Shown: piece after piece, positions 7,242-14,886 of the stretch
Position numbering within the stretch: the first letter of the stretch is position 1
Layout of the letters: each line of letters starts with the position of its first letter
NCBI GenBank assembly: GCA_944376715.1
Contig: CALWDO010000013.1
Location: 1 to 62,715, forward strand
DNA length: 62,715 nt
Direction of reading: 5' to 3'
From: an uncultured Lachnoclostridium sp.
Lineage (GTDB): Bacteria; Bacillota; Clostridia; Lachnospirales; Lachnospiraceae
Notes under the pieces: model-generated
What the model saw: only the letters and a program-made list of their open reading frames with translations
What the model was told of the DNA's origin: nothing
Database searches by the model: none
Made by a program: the position numbers and the translations under genes

Positions 7242-9101
7242 TCAGTCAAAGGGCAGCTCTTCCTGTTCATAAATTTCCTGGAAATCCTGTTCGGCAGCGG
7301 CAGCATCCGGATCCATTTTCAGGAATACACACCTGCAGGATTTCCCGCCAACTTTCTTCACCTTCGTCGGCTGTCCTCCCTGCGTCTCAATCAGGTTTTT
7401 CTTCTCTGCCCATGACAGGAAAGACTTTCTGGAGAACCGCTTTTTCTCCAGCATACTGTTAAAAATATTGATATAAATGATGGCCGTATCCCCTTTGATT
7501 TCTCCCCACTCTTCATTCGTAGGGATCAACGGGTCAAATTTCGCCCGGTTCACATCGATTTCCCCCAGGATATACTGGTAACACCGCTCGTTGTCGGACA
7601 GCTCATTCCGGTCAATCAGGCACTCTCTGGCCGCATCAAGAGAAATATAGCATCCGTCCTTGAAAATCTGCTCTGTGGCAATCTTGTCCGCCGTCAGAAT
7701 AATGGACAGGGATATGCTCTGCTTCTTCATCTTCTCGTCGGAATTCAGCTGTTCCTGGAACCCCTGCTGGATCTTGCGCAGCTCCTGCACACCCATATCC
7801 CGCACGATCTCCACAAACTGTTTTCCTGCGTGCCCATAGTGTTTCTTAAAGACCGACACAGCTTCCTGCGGATCTTCATATACATTCTGACCGCACTCCA
7901 CCTCCAGGATCCGGTTCATAGCCCCACCCTGGCTTACATAAGAATTCAGCGGACGTTCCCCGTTGGTCAGGATACAGTTCTTCCACCGGTTCTCCCGGAC
8001 AAGACCCAGGTCTTTATTAGAGCGGCTCTTCCCCTTCCCGGAACAGAGGTCATATACAAGCGCTTCAAAGTTGTCTGCGATCTTTTTGTTTGCCTTGCTG
8101 GTATCATCCAGAAGCATCGGAAGATGATTCAGAAGATCCGCCCTGGCTTCCAGCGCCACATCCGTCGTCTTAAAGTCACCGATAAACCGGTTTGCATCCG
8201 GGTCTGCCCATACAGAAGCAGCCAGCATCAGGGTCACCGTTTTCCCACCTTCTGTCTCTCCCCACAGATCTACCATGAACGGGAGACCTGCCAGCGGTTC
8301 GATCAGCACGCTGGCAAACGATGCCGCCAGCATCATCAGGATCTCCATCCGGCCGGTCTTCCGGAGCTTCCGGACATACTGGAGCCAGACTTCCCCGTCA
8401 CCATGCTCGCCAACAGATTCGTATACCTGCTGGAACCTTGTGTCCGCATCAAAGATGATATGGTTGTCATACGGGATAAAATCTCCCGCGATCCACCCCA
8501 TTTTCGATGTGGAAAACTGCACGTCTATGGCGTCCTCGTTAAAATTCTCCACGTCTGCCAGATATCGGACCAAAAGCTTCGCATTCTCACTGGTCACCGA
8601 CACTCCACGCTTAGACAGCGCGGTGATCTTGCTGGCAGTGGAAACCAGATCCTTGGGGACAATCAGCTCCTGCCATCTATTATTCCGTTTATATGCCAGC
8701 TTCAGTTTCTCGTCTCCGGTCTCCAGGTTCTTAAGCCTCTCTACCGGGATGATCGGGTGGTAACAGGCCAGGATATCTGTAGTTCCCACGTTCTGCAGGT
8801 AGATCCCGCTCTCTCCGGCCACCCAGCTTCCGCAGCGCATACGGTCATACGGGCCTTCAAAATTGGTCCAGTTGTCCAGCATACTGGGCGACTCTTTTTT
8901 CTTCTTCATAGACGCCCGCTCCGCCCGTTTATAGGCATTCAGAAGCTGGCTGAACTTAGTCTTCACACCCAGCTCCTCCGCCCGGTCCAGAAGCGACATG
9001 GTCATCCTGGTCTTATACACTTCGTCTTCCTGGTCAAAAATTTCCGCAAATACCCTTTCTTCCAGGATGCTCTCCTTTGTCAGCTGATTTAATGGCTCCA
9101 T
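7242..9101 (-). CDS. DUF927-domain replicative helicase/ATPase
   Basis: A 619-residue protein of the DUF927 family, the helicase-like partner of small phage primases. The P-loop is in the segment LWGETEGGKTVTL (about residue 283), followed by a Walker B-like LPMLLDDTS. The N-terminal third is variable and the C-terminal end is acidic (EEQELPFD-like, here EQEELPFD), close to an SSB-interaction-type tail. It overlaps the CHC2 primase gene upstream by 13 bases, so primase and helicase are made together and probably act as a two-part replication initiator. The repeat cluster lies directly downstream of the stop. Confidence 0.8.
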   Translation of the reverse strand: MEPLNQLTKESILEERVFAEIFDQEDEVYKTRMTMSLLDRAEELGVKTKFSQLLNAYKRAERASMKKKKESPSMLDNWTNFEGPYDRMRCGSWVAGESGIYLQNVGTTDILACYHPIIPVERLKNLETGDEKLKLAYKRNNRWQELIVPKDLVSTASKITALSKRGVSVTSENAKLLVRYLADVENFNEDAIDVQFSTSKMGWIAGDFIPYDNHIIFDADTRFQQVYESVGEHGDGEVWLQYVRKLRKTGRMEILMMLAASFASVLIEPLAGLPFMVDLWGETEGGKTVTLMLAASVWADPDANRFIGDFKTTDVALEARADLLNHLPMLLDDTSKANKKIADNFEALVYDLCSGKGKSRSNKDLGLVRENRWKNCILTNGERPLNSYVSQGGAMNRILEVECGQNVYEDPQEAVSVFKKHYGHAGKQFVEIVRDMGVQELRKIQQGFQEQLNSDEKMKKQSISLSIILTADKIATEQIFKDGCYISLDAARECLIDRNELSDNERCYQYILGEIDVNRAKFDPLIPTNEEWGEIKGDTAIIYINIFNSMLEKKRFSRKSFLSWAEKKNLIETQGGQPTKVKKVGGKSCRCVFLKMDPDAAAAEQDFQEIYEQEELPFD

Positions 9102-9583
9102 AATACGCCCTCATTTTCCCACAGATAATCAAACAGCGCGATCTGCCGGGTCATTTCCCTCTGTGCCTGGCAGTATTCCTCACTGAATGGCTCCAGATGC
9201 GGGATCCGCTCCCGAAGATCAGAAATTGCATCCAAGTTGTCCCGGATGCGTTTCCATGCGCGTTTGTTTTCCTTTTCTTGCATTTCCCTGGCTTTCTTTG
9301 CATGATATGCCCGCATACGCGCGCCTGCGTCCATAGAGTCGCCGCCCAGGCGCCGGAAGGCTTCCTGGAAGGTAAGGTTATCCATCATTTGTACAAAAGA
9401 AAAAATATCCCCCGAAGCGCCGCATCCAAAGCAATAGAAATCCTTCTGGTATACCTTCAGGCTAGGATCCCGGTCGCCATCATGGAAAGGGCAGCAAATA
9501 AAGCCGCCCCTCCCTACTGTCAATCCATACATGCCCAGGATATCCTTCATGGAATATTTATCTTTAATTTCCTCCACTGTCAT
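9089..9583 (-). CDS. CHC2 zinc-finger DNA primase (small, DnaG-like N-terminal domain only)
   Basis: About 164 residues. The start is put at the second ATG (MTVEEI), with GGAGG five bases upstream, rather than the ATG at 9595. The zinc-binding motif is clear: CCPFHDGDRDPSLKV followed by FYCFGCGASGDIF, with the expected helix LTFQEAFRRL. There is no TOPRIM domain, so the protein is a DNA-binding primase module that must work with another subunit; the DUF927 protein immediately downstream is the obvious partner. The C-terminal half is a basic, coiled helix-rich segment. Confidence 0.85.
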   Translation of the reverse strand: MTVEEIKDKYSMKDILGMYGLTVGRGGFICCPFHDGDRDPSLKVYQKDFYCFGCGASGDIFSFVQMMDNLTFQEAFRRLGGDSMDAGARMRAYHAKKAREMQEKENKRAWKRIRDNLDAISDLRERIPHLEPFSEEYCQAQREMTRQIALFDYLWENEGVLWSH

Positions 9584-9603
9584 ATGCGCCTCCATGCTGC
9601 TTT

Positions 9604-10203
9604 TTACATAAACGGCAGCTCCTCGTCGATTCCATCCGGAATACTCATAAACCCGTCCATACCCGGATCCGGAGCTTTCGCTGTCTCCGGAGTCGCCGGT
9701 CCTACAGGCAGGAGTTTATCCTCCGGAACGGTCGCCGTCTTCAGGCCGTCAATACTCCGGATCTGCAGGAGTTTCGTAGACATCTTTTTCTCTCCATCCG
9801 ATGCAAGGAATTCTTCCCGGCCAAAGATCCCGCCAAACCGTTTCCCAACCAGCCCTTTCTCATTCCAATCCCAACGGTATCCATTGTTGGATTTCTCGAT
9901 GGAACAGATCATCCCTTTAAACCAGGGATTCGCAGACTGCCCATCCCGGTCATGCGTATGCTGCCGGTATACGCCGCTCCACTTGGCATTGGAATCCTGC
10001 TGACGGCGGGAATCAAACTGTCTCTGGTAGAACCCTTTCTGCTCCCCTTCTGCAATGTCAAATAAAAGAACCATCTGTTCCCTGCTGTTGGCATCCTGCC
10101 GGATATTGACCTGTTTCACGATGCATATGTATAACCCGGCCGGGAGCTGCATCACTTCCCCTGTATATGCCGGCGTTGTGTCCCATCCTGGTATTGGCTG
10201 CAT
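9604..10203 (-). CDS. Phage single-stranded-DNA-binding-like protein (DUF669-type OB fold)
   Basis: A 199-residue protein with a beta-rich N-terminal region (PAGLYICIVKQVNI, then a KGMI-SIEKSNNGYRW block) like the DUF669 group of phage SSB-like proteins. A proline-rich linker follows, and the extreme C-terminus DGIDEELPFM matches the acidic, proline-phenylalanine tail by which bacterial SSB recruits repair proteins. GAGGGA lies just before the ATG. The ATPase gene upstream ends one base before this ATG. Likely role: coating single strands for replication and for the neighbouring Sak4-like annealing ATPase. Confidence 0.65.
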   Translation of the reverse strand: MQPIPGWDTTPAYTGEVMQLPAGLYICIVKQVNIRQDANSREQMVLLFDIAEGEQKGFYQRQFDSRRQQDSNAKWSGVYRQHTHDRDGQSANPWFKGMICSIEKSNNGYRWDWNEKGLVGKRFGGIFGREEFLASDGEKKMSTKLLQIRSIDGLKTATVPEDKLLPVGPATPETAKAPDPGMDGFMSIPDGIDEELPFM

Positions 10204-10860
10204 TTATTTTCCCTCGCTTTCTTTATTTTTCGGATTCTCTATCCCGTAATACTCCCGGATCGTGTTATCCACGTATAGAAGATCATTGTCAATCTCCACA
10301 GACTCAAACATGTCATCAGGGGACTTGCTTACAGCCCCGTCTCTAGACTGGGTGACAAACATGTACCGTTCTCCTTTGACCGCCCGGAGCACAATGGTAA
10401 ACATACCTTCCAGGCACACCTTCTCGTCCAGAAGCTTCCCTATCGTCTTGGGTTTAATATCGCCAAATTCATTCGTATCTTCATGCATGATGACATAGAC
10501 AATCCGGTCCGCCGGCGCATCATCGGCAATCGTCCGGATCAGCCTGTAGAAATCATCTGCCAGCTGATTGTACAGGGAAAAAACAGCGTTCCCTTTTCCG
10601 GTGGTGTTGTGCCCTTCCATGAACTGACCGGTAATCAGATACCCTGCATCGTCTATGACGATGGACTTTGGCCAGCGATTATCTTTAATCGCATTTTTGA
10701 TCTTCCCATAATCATTGCACACGTTCCCGGGGAGCTTTCCACGGAAAGGCAGCGGTTTGTTCAGGACGCGGATTACCCCAAAATCTTTTCCCACGCAATT
10801 TTTAAGACTCCTGCTTTTCCCGCTGCCGGATTTGCCTATAATCAGAACCGGTATTCCCAT
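10204..10860 (-). CDS. RecA-like phage ATPase, AAA_24/Sak4 type
   Basis: A 218-residue P-loop ATPase. Walker A IIGKSGSGKSRSL lies at residues 7-19 and Walker B KSIVIDDAGY at about residue 66, followed by a sensor-like segment VIMHEDTNEFG. The size and motif order fit Sak4-type single-strand annealing proteins (AAA_24), which need an SSB partner; an SSB-like gene lies directly downstream. The start is supported by AAGGAG before the ATG. An alternative reading is a simple phage nucleotide-binding protein of unknown role. Confidence 0.75.
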   Translation of the reverse strand: MGIPVLIIGKSGSGKSRSLKNCVGKDFGVIRVLNKPLPFRGKLPGNVCNDYGKIKNAIKDNRWPKSIVIDDAGYLITGQFMEGHNTTGKGNAVFSLYNQLADDFYRLIRTIADDAPADRIVYVIMHEDTNEFGDIKPKTIGKLLDEKVCLEGMFTIVLRAVKGERYMFVTQSRDGAVSKSPDDMFESVEIDNDLLYVDNTIREYYGIENPKNKESEGK

Positions 10861-11472
10861 TTACTCCATCTCCTTTGCAAAATCAATCGTTTTCAGCACG
10901 TCCAGAATACAGTTATCTAATACTTTCTGTGAGGCAGAAGGATGCAGCCGAAGCGTCCCCTGTTCATTGTGCCAGTAAACAAAAGAATTCCAGGAAGCAT
11001 GCTCACTGCAGGGGCCACAGGGAATTCCCTCCCCGTGCTCCATATCTACTTCCCGATTATCAATCAATGAGAGCAGATCCATATTTATCAAAGTAAAAAT
11101 CTTATTCTCCCGATGCTGAAGCAGCTTATACATACGGTATTTATAGTCCAGCACCACTGGAGTCTCTGTCAGGATCTGTTTTGCCCTCATGTATCCGGCG
11201 GACAATATTTCTGTATTTGCCAGTTCTTCCCGTTCCCGGATGTCCTGAAGGCCTTCTTTGCCCGCCACAAATCCTTCATCCTTTTCCGGAAGGCGGCCGC
11301 AGAGCTCCACAATCGCTGCCTTGAGTTTATAAGGAACCGTTCCAAACACCATCTCTACTTCCCATCCGGCGCCGGAGACGTACAACCACCCGGCATACCG
11401 GCGCACTACCAGCCGGCCGCTGCTAAACGCTTCCTTAAACAGTCTTTTCGCTGTCGCGATATGTAAAAACAT
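10861..11472 (-). CDS. Phage early protein of unknown function
   Basis: I do not recognise this 203-residue protein. It has a mixed alpha/beta composition, a basic N-terminus and a cysteine pair in EGIPCGPCSEH. It stops at the base before the Sak4-like ATPase start and has a strong GGAGGGG ribosome site. It is therefore translated within the recombination/SSB module and may be an accessory factor of it. Confidence 0.6.
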   Translation of the reverse strand: MFLHIATAKRLFKEAFSSGRLVVRRYAGWLYVSGAGWEVEMVFGTVPYKLKAAIVELCGRLPEKDEGFVAGKEGLQDIREREELANTEILSAGYMRAKQILTETPVVLDYKYRMYKLLQHRENKIFTLINMDLLSLIDNREVDMEHGEGIPCGPCSEHASWNSFVYWHNEQGTLRLHPSASQKVLDNCILDVLKTIDFAKEME

Positions 11473-11485
11473 TTCTTTCCCCTCC

Positions 11486-11983
11486 TTACCGGATCCGGAG
11501 ACTCTCTCCCCTGGGGAGAAGGCGCGCCCACTCTACTTCATGGCCTTCCAGATATTCCCGGATCTTTTTATTATCCGGTACCGGATCCTGCTGGATCAGG
11601 AACCGCATGGGGATATCCGTCACATCCGGAGCCACTTCCAACGGCTGCAGCCCGCCATTTGCCTGGATATTAAAAGAGAACAGAGCGGTCTTAAATTTCT
11701 TCTTCCCGATTGCACGCATATTTTCTTCCAGGATCCCCTTCAGCGTATCCATCCTGCCCTCCAACGCCTTTCTGCGCAGCTGCAGGCGGGTTTCTTCCGT
11801 CTTCATGGCATCAATGTCCGCTTTCATCCCGAAGATGATCTTTGCATAGTTATCCGCTTTATCTTCAATCTCCGCATCAATGCTCTCCAACGTGTCCCGG
11901 ATCACCTGCTCGTCCACATCGTCTTCATACAGCAGCTCCCTCACTGCTTCATACTGTCCTGTCAGTTCATATAAGCTTGGCAT
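11486..11983 (-). CDS. Siphovirus Gp157-family protein
   Basis: A 165-residue protein matching the Gp157 pattern: N-terminal SLYELTGQYEAVRELL, an acidic DTLESIDAEIEDKADNYAKI segment, a long coiled coil with KTEETRLQLRRKALE, and a C-terminal beta-rich half beginning KKFKTALFSFNI. Gp157 was first noted in Streptococcus thermophilus phages and linked there to phage resistance. Its biochemical role is not settled, but it habitually sits next to SSB and Sak-type recombination genes, as it does here. AAGGAG precedes the ATG. Confidence 0.85.
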   Translation of the reverse strand: MPSLYELTGQYEAVRELLYEDDVDEQVIRDTLESIDAEIEDKADNYAKIIFGMKADIDAMKTEETRLQLRRKALEGRMDTLKGILEENMRAIGKKKFKTALFSFNIQANGGLQPLEVAPDVTDIPMRFLIQQDPVPDNKKIREYLEGHEVEWARLLPRGESLRIR

Positions 11984-12440
11984 ATCTTTTCTCCTTTCCT
12001 ACCAATCTGGCTTTCTTCCAAAATCCCGGCGCATTCTGATGTTCCTTCAGATTTTCCTCCATCATGTGTTTGTATCTCTGTGGCCCATACCGCTTTATCT
12101 TCTGCTGCCGGTCCTCCTCAATCTTCCGGATCAGCGCGGTCACTTGGCACGCCGGATAGTAATACCGGTCATACCGGTCATGCGCCATCCGGTACTTTGG
12201 AATATGGGAACCAATGTTATACCGGTACTTCAGGTACCTTTTTCCGTTATGGTTGCTGATCCGGATACTGTTGCACACTCCGTAATCCAGCTTCAAATAA
12301 ATACTGTCCGTGGAATATGCATCATATCGCTGGACCACAATCCCTGCTTTCAGGAGAGCCTCCTGGAGCACTTCCGCCAGGTTTTGGACCTCATCATTTT
12401 TCGTCATATATCTTTTTCCGGATCTGTTCGATTTCCTCAT
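11967..12440 (-). CDS. Phage early protein of unknown function
   Basis: A 157-residue basic, tyrosine-rich protein I do not recognise. From the ATG at 12440 it overlaps the upstream gene by 47 bases; the internal ATG at 12407 (MTKNDEV) would cut the overlap to 14 and is a reasonable alternative. It overlaps the Gp157 gene by 17 bases. The segment RYDRYYYPACQVTALIRKIEEDRQQ suggests a nucleic-acid-binding surface, but no named motif is present. Confidence 0.55.
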   Translation of the reverse strand: MRKSNRSGKRYMTKNDEVQNLAEVLQEALLKAGIVVQRYDAYSTDSIYLKLDYGVCNSIRISNHNGKRYLKYRYNIGSHIPKYRMAHDRYDRYYYPACQVTALIRKIEEDRQQKIKRYGPQRYKHMMEENLKEHQNAPGFWKKARLVGKEKRYAKLI

Positions 12441-12711
12441 CTGACGCGCCTTCCGGGACTCTTATTTCCATTGAAACAGGTGTAAATATTTCCAGCATAG
12501 TCTCAGCTATTTTGTTGGCTTCCGGGTCTTTTTTTGAAAGATTCCGTTCTATCGTCTTCAAAGACGCCAGGATGAAAACAAGATCGTCTTCATGAAAAGG
12601 GCAAATAGCATTTGCGATTTTATTGGTAAAATGCTTCAGCGCATCTCCAATGCCGCCGGACATCCTTTCAGCATTCGCTTCTTTAATTTTCTGCAAGTAA
12701 CTTTTCTCCAT
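12394..12711 (-). CDS. Phage early protein of unknown function
   Basis: A 105-residue, mostly helical, charged protein without a family I know. It has a good ribosome site (AAAGGA, six bases before the ATG) and lies in the early operon between the HTH gene at 12730 and the basic protein at 11967. The acidic C-terminal helix (PEGASDEEIEQIRKKI) could be a protein-interaction surface. Confidence 0.55.
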   Translation of the reverse strand: MEKSYLQKIKEANAERMSGGIGDALKHFTNKIANAICPFHEDDLVFILASLKTIERNLSKKDPEANKIAETMLEIFTPVSMEIRVPEGASDEEIEQIRKKIYDEK

Positions 12712-12729
12712 GTTTTTCCTTTCCTCCAG

Positions 12730-13092
12730 CTATATATCGTTTTCAGGCGCCACACTGTTTTCTGTTTTCTTCCGGAGCTTCGACAGTCCTGTGGCGACGG
12801 TCTTCACTGTCGTACCCATCTCGTCCGCGATCTTCTCGTGGCTCCATCCGGCACGGTGCAGGGCCTGGATCTTTCCCCAGTCCAGCTTCTTCCGCTTCGC
12901 CGGCTGCTTCTCCGGGTTCGGATCGGGGGGGGGGGATTCCGGATCTGCCGGCTGCTCCTCAATCGCAAATTCGCCTAACAGCCAGTCAGCGATCGTAAGG
13001 CTTGTAATATCTGTCAGCTGCAACATATATACCATACGCCCCGCCTTCAGCTCATCGACCACCCGCTGGCCGGTAATTCTTTCAAGGCTCAT
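12730..13092 (-). CDS. Small phage HTH protein with an 11-base homopolymer in its linker
   Basis: A 120-residue protein. The N-terminal half is unknown. The C-terminal part, LHRAGWSHEKIADEMGTTVKTVATGLSKLRKK, is a clear helix-turn-helix of the sigma/terminase-small-subunit type, so it probably binds DNA. The halves are joined by a proline-rich linker (ESPPPDPNPEKQ) encoded by eleven consecutive G bases on the plus strand. A one-base change there would cut the DNA-binding half from the protein. It starts right after the 27-residue membrane peptide (13096-13179) and may regulate the early operon. Confidence 0.6.
   Translation of the reverse strand: MSLERITGQRVVDELKAGRMVYMLQLTDITSLTIADWLLGEFAIEEQPADPESPPPDPNPEKQPAKRKKLDWGKIQALHRAGWSHEKIADEMGTTVKTVATGLSKLRKKTENSVAPENDI
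12925..12935. repeat. Run of eleven G inside a coding region
   Basis: G11 (C11 on the coding strand) encodes the Pro-Pro-Pro linker of the HTH protein. Tracts this long slip readily in replication, and also in sequencing, so either phase variation or a base-count error is possible. Confidence 0.8.
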
Positions 13093-13095
13093 CTC

Positions 13096-13179
13096 TTACG
13101 CTCCTTTCACAACCTTCGCCAACGCTGCCCAAAACAGGAGGCACAGCGCCAGGATCACTGCCCATTTGTTATCATTCAT
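13096..13179 (-). CDS. 27-residue membrane peptide
   Basis: This small gene encodes one hydrophobic helix: MNDNKWAVILALCLLFWAAL followed by AKVVKGA. Its ATG overlaps the end of the preceding gene (GATGAATGA), so translation is probably coupled. Its stop lies seven bases before the ATG of the HTH gene. Single-helix phage peptides in early operons are often host-membrane modifiers, but nothing in this sequence assigns a role. Confidence 0.55.
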   Translation of the reverse strand: MNDNKWAVILALCLLFWAALAKVVKGA

Positions 13180-13369
13180 CATCCTCATAGTAGAAATACC
13201 CTCCGCTTTCCCTGTACGCCACGTACCCGCAGATGCCGCTGACCAGCAGGATCACGACCGGCCAGAAGACGCTTGTCCGACATTCGATCGCACCGCAAAG
13301 GCTAGCAGACCCTATGATCCCGCCGAAAGCTGCGACGGCTCCGGCAATCTTATACAATTTCATAACCAA
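13172..13369 (-). CDS. Small two-helix phage membrane protein
   Basis: A 65-residue protein with two membrane helices (about residues 6-26 and 34-52) and an acidic cytosolic or external tail (YFYYEDDE). It overlaps the gene upstream by 10 bases and the 27-residue membrane peptide downstream by 8 bases. I know no named family. The two adjacent hydrophobic products suggest a shared role at the membrane early in infection. Confidence 0.55.
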   Translation of the reverse strand: MVMKLYKIAGAVAAFGGIIGSASLCGAIECRTSVFWPVVILLVSGICGYVAYRESGGYFYYEDDE

Positions 13370-13695
13370 TACAACCTTTCTTCCTTCTCCCCGCGGTATA
13401 CATCCAGGTACTTTTCAAGGCTCGTCATCATCAGGTCACGCTTCATACCAGACCGTTCTTCCGCATCGATATGTTCCCAGTCATACAGACACTGCGCGTA
13501 GCCGAAGAGAAAATACCTCTCCATATCCACGCTGTCCCGCAGGATCCCGATCCTCGGGTCCAGGATATTTATACGGATCCGGTTGTCCATATCCGTAAGG
13601 TGGGTGAACAGCGTCCTGATCCTGCACCGAAGCATCGATGACGCCGCAGGGTAGCGGTCCGCCATTTTATCCAGAAACTGTTTCCAATGTTCCAT
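13360..13695 (-). CDS. Phage early protein of unknown function
   Basis: A 111-residue helical, charged protein that I do not recognise. It is the first protein gene downstream of the phage tRNA and overlaps the next membrane protein by 10 bases. The central segment MERYFLFGYAQCLYDWEHI is aromatic-rich. No start other than the ATG at 13695 is better supported. Confidence 0.5.
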   Translation of the reverse strand: MEHWKQFLDKMADRYPAASSMLRCRIRTLFTHLTDMDNRIRINILDPRIGILRDSVDMERYFLFGYAQCLYDWEHIDAEERSGMKRDLMMTSLEKYLDVYRGEKEERLYWL

Positions 13696-13722
13696 ATGTA
13701 ATTCGCTTTCTTCGCGCGCGAT

Positions 13723-13797
13723 TGGATCCGCCGGGGTTCGAACCCGGATCAGATGAAAGGATGAGAGACCTCGCTCTGCCGATTGAGCTACGGATCC
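13723..13797 (-). tRNA. Phage tRNA with an irregular anticodon arm (anticodon read tentatively as CUC)
   Basis: The 75-base sequence has a perfect seven-pair acceptor stem (GGATCCG/CGGATCC), a proper D arm (GCTC...GAGC), a perfect T arm (CCGGG-TTCGAAC-CCCGG) and discriminator A, without an encoded CCA. The 25 bases between D and T arms do not form a normal five-pair, seven-loop anticodon arm. The best reading pairs GAGG with CCTT and places U33-CUC-A37, which would decode GAG (Glu). It lies upstream of the early protein genes. It could be a decayed tRNA or a tRNA with an altered arm. Confidence 0.7.
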
Positions 13798-13865
13798 ATG
13801 TGCCCCGTTTCCGGGGCTGTATATATTTATATGGGGTTTAGGAGTCAGGCAGCTTGTCTGCCTGA

Positions 13866-13890
13866 GGGCGCGGTCCGGAGTCGAACCGGT
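13866..13890 (-). other. Possible 3' remnant of a second tRNA
   Basis: The minus strand has ACCGG-TTCGACT-CCGGA followed by CCGCGCC, which looks like a T arm and the 3' half of an acceptor stem. No matching 5' half (GGCGCGG) or D arm is found upstream. It is probably a tRNA fragment left by recombination or an eroded tRNA. Confidence 0.35.
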
Positions 13891-13975
13891 ATTGTGTGTT
13901 TGTGGGGTATACTATGTATTTGAAAGGACTTCCTTATTGCCCGCCGTCGGGCCTCCCGCGCCATGTTCCCCGCCG

Positions 13976-14125
13976 CTATCCGGCGGCGGGTTCTTTCTTT
14001 TTCTCTACTTTGTCGTATCCCAGGACATCCATCATTCTGGTGAGCATCTGTTCTGCTTCTTCCTTCGTGGGACGCCGTTCTTCCCCATTGACACGATATT
14101 CAATTTTTATACCATTGACTTCCAT
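13976..14125 (-). CDS. Small phage protein of 49 residues
   Basis: This short gene has an excellent ribosome site (AGGAGGTGGGTAA before the ATG) and encodes MEVNGIKIEYRVNG, a helical middle (TKEEAEQMLTRMMDVLGYDK) and a basic end. I know no family. The sequence over its stop codon is part of a GC-rich inverted repeat (13970-13990) that, read rightward, precedes a T-rich stretch and may act as a terminator against transcription from the other strand. Confidence 0.6.
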   Translation of the reverse strand: MEVNGIKIEYRVNGEERRPTKEEAEQMLTRMMDVLGYDKVEKKKEPAAG

Positions 14126-14168
14126 TTACCCACCTCCTGAAATCAATATATGTACGGCAGATTGTCCG

Positions 14169-14348
14169 TTATCCTGATTCCATCCCATCCGTCTGGTATT
14201 TCTCTAAAAGAGTTTGAAAATCTTTCCACTCCTTTGATTCTTCGAGTTCTCTCCACCCACGGGAAGGAACAGAAAATCGTATTACAACCTGATCAGATAA
14301 AATGGATCTGAATTCCTCATACCCGTACGGTTTAGGCTCAATCTCCAT
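14169..14348 (-). CDS. Small phage protein of 59 residues, minus arm of the first divergent cassette
   Basis: The start is taken at ATG 14348 because a strong GGAGGAGGTGG lies just upstream; a longer frame back to 14450 has no such site. The product MEIEPKPYGYEEF... is acidic and aromatic, with no known family and no membrane helix. Its upstream region is shared with the divergent plus-strand gene at 14464. That whole control region resembles the one between 15013 and 15126. Confidence 0.6.
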   Translation of the reverse strand: MEIEPKPYGYEEFRSILSDQVVIRFSVPSRGWRELEESKEWKDFQTLLEKYQTDGMESG

Positions 14349-14463
14349 ATCTATAAACCACCTCCTCCCCTGGCTCCGCCTGTTCTTCCTTTTCTTTTTT
14401 CTCTGTGGTATACTCTTTATATACCCCTGTCCGGGCCGAGTATAATGCAAAGGAATTTCTCAA

Positions 14464-14886
14464 ATGCTTTTACTTACACAAACCACAATCCCTAAAATCG
14501 ATTTAACTATCACGATTTCCGTAATCGTGGCCCTTGCCGCTATCGTTTCACCCATATTTACCACGATTATCAATAATCGCCATCAGTCTAAATTAAAAAG
14601 GATGGAACTAAACCAAAAACAATTTGAAAGCACCATTCTGTATAAGCGTACTATCTTCGAAAATTACCTTAAGAGCGCCGGTAGGTGTGTTAAATACTCT
14701 GACCCTGAAGCTTTAAAAGAATATGGCGAATACTATTTTCTGGCCCTCACATACGCTCCCGATAATATTAAAAGTCTTATGATTCAAATCAATTCCGCCA
14801 TATCTCATGCTCATTTCGATCAGGCTACTGCATTGTTTGAAGAACAGGCTGTGCCTTTAATAAGTACCATGCTAAAAAACATGTAA
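14464..14886 (+). CDS. Membrane-anchored protein with charged tail, plus arm of the first divergent cassette
   Basis: A 140-residue protein with an N-terminal membrane helix (about residues 15-35, ITISVIVALAAIVSPIFTTI), then a basic and glutamine-rich coiled segment and a helical domain. No family is recognised. It is written against the flow of the early operon, like the lysogeny genes, and has its own upstream signals: an extended -10 TGGTATACT near 14407 and AAAGGA eight bases before the ATG. A perfect ten-pair terminator follows at 14915-14950. Orientation, insulation and membrane anchoring suggest a gene expressed in the lysogen, perhaps for exclusion. Confidence 0.6.
   Translation: MLLLTQTTIPKIDLTITISVIVALAAIVSPIFTTIINNRHQSKLKRMELNQKQFESTILYKRTIFENYLKSAGRCVKYSDPEALKEYGEYYFLALTYAPDNIKSLMIQINSAISHAHFDQATALFEEQAVPLISTMLKNM

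Noticed and set aside
7043-7306. 87-codon leftward frame over the GTTAC repeats
   Set aside because: It begins inside the DUF927 helicase gene in another frame, has no ribosome site, and its sequence simply mirrors the repeats.
13970-13998. GC-rich inverted repeat over the 49-residue gene's stop codon as its terminator
   Set aside because: The T-rich side lies on the plus strand, so it cannot end the leftward early transcript; kept only as a possible guard against opposing transcription.
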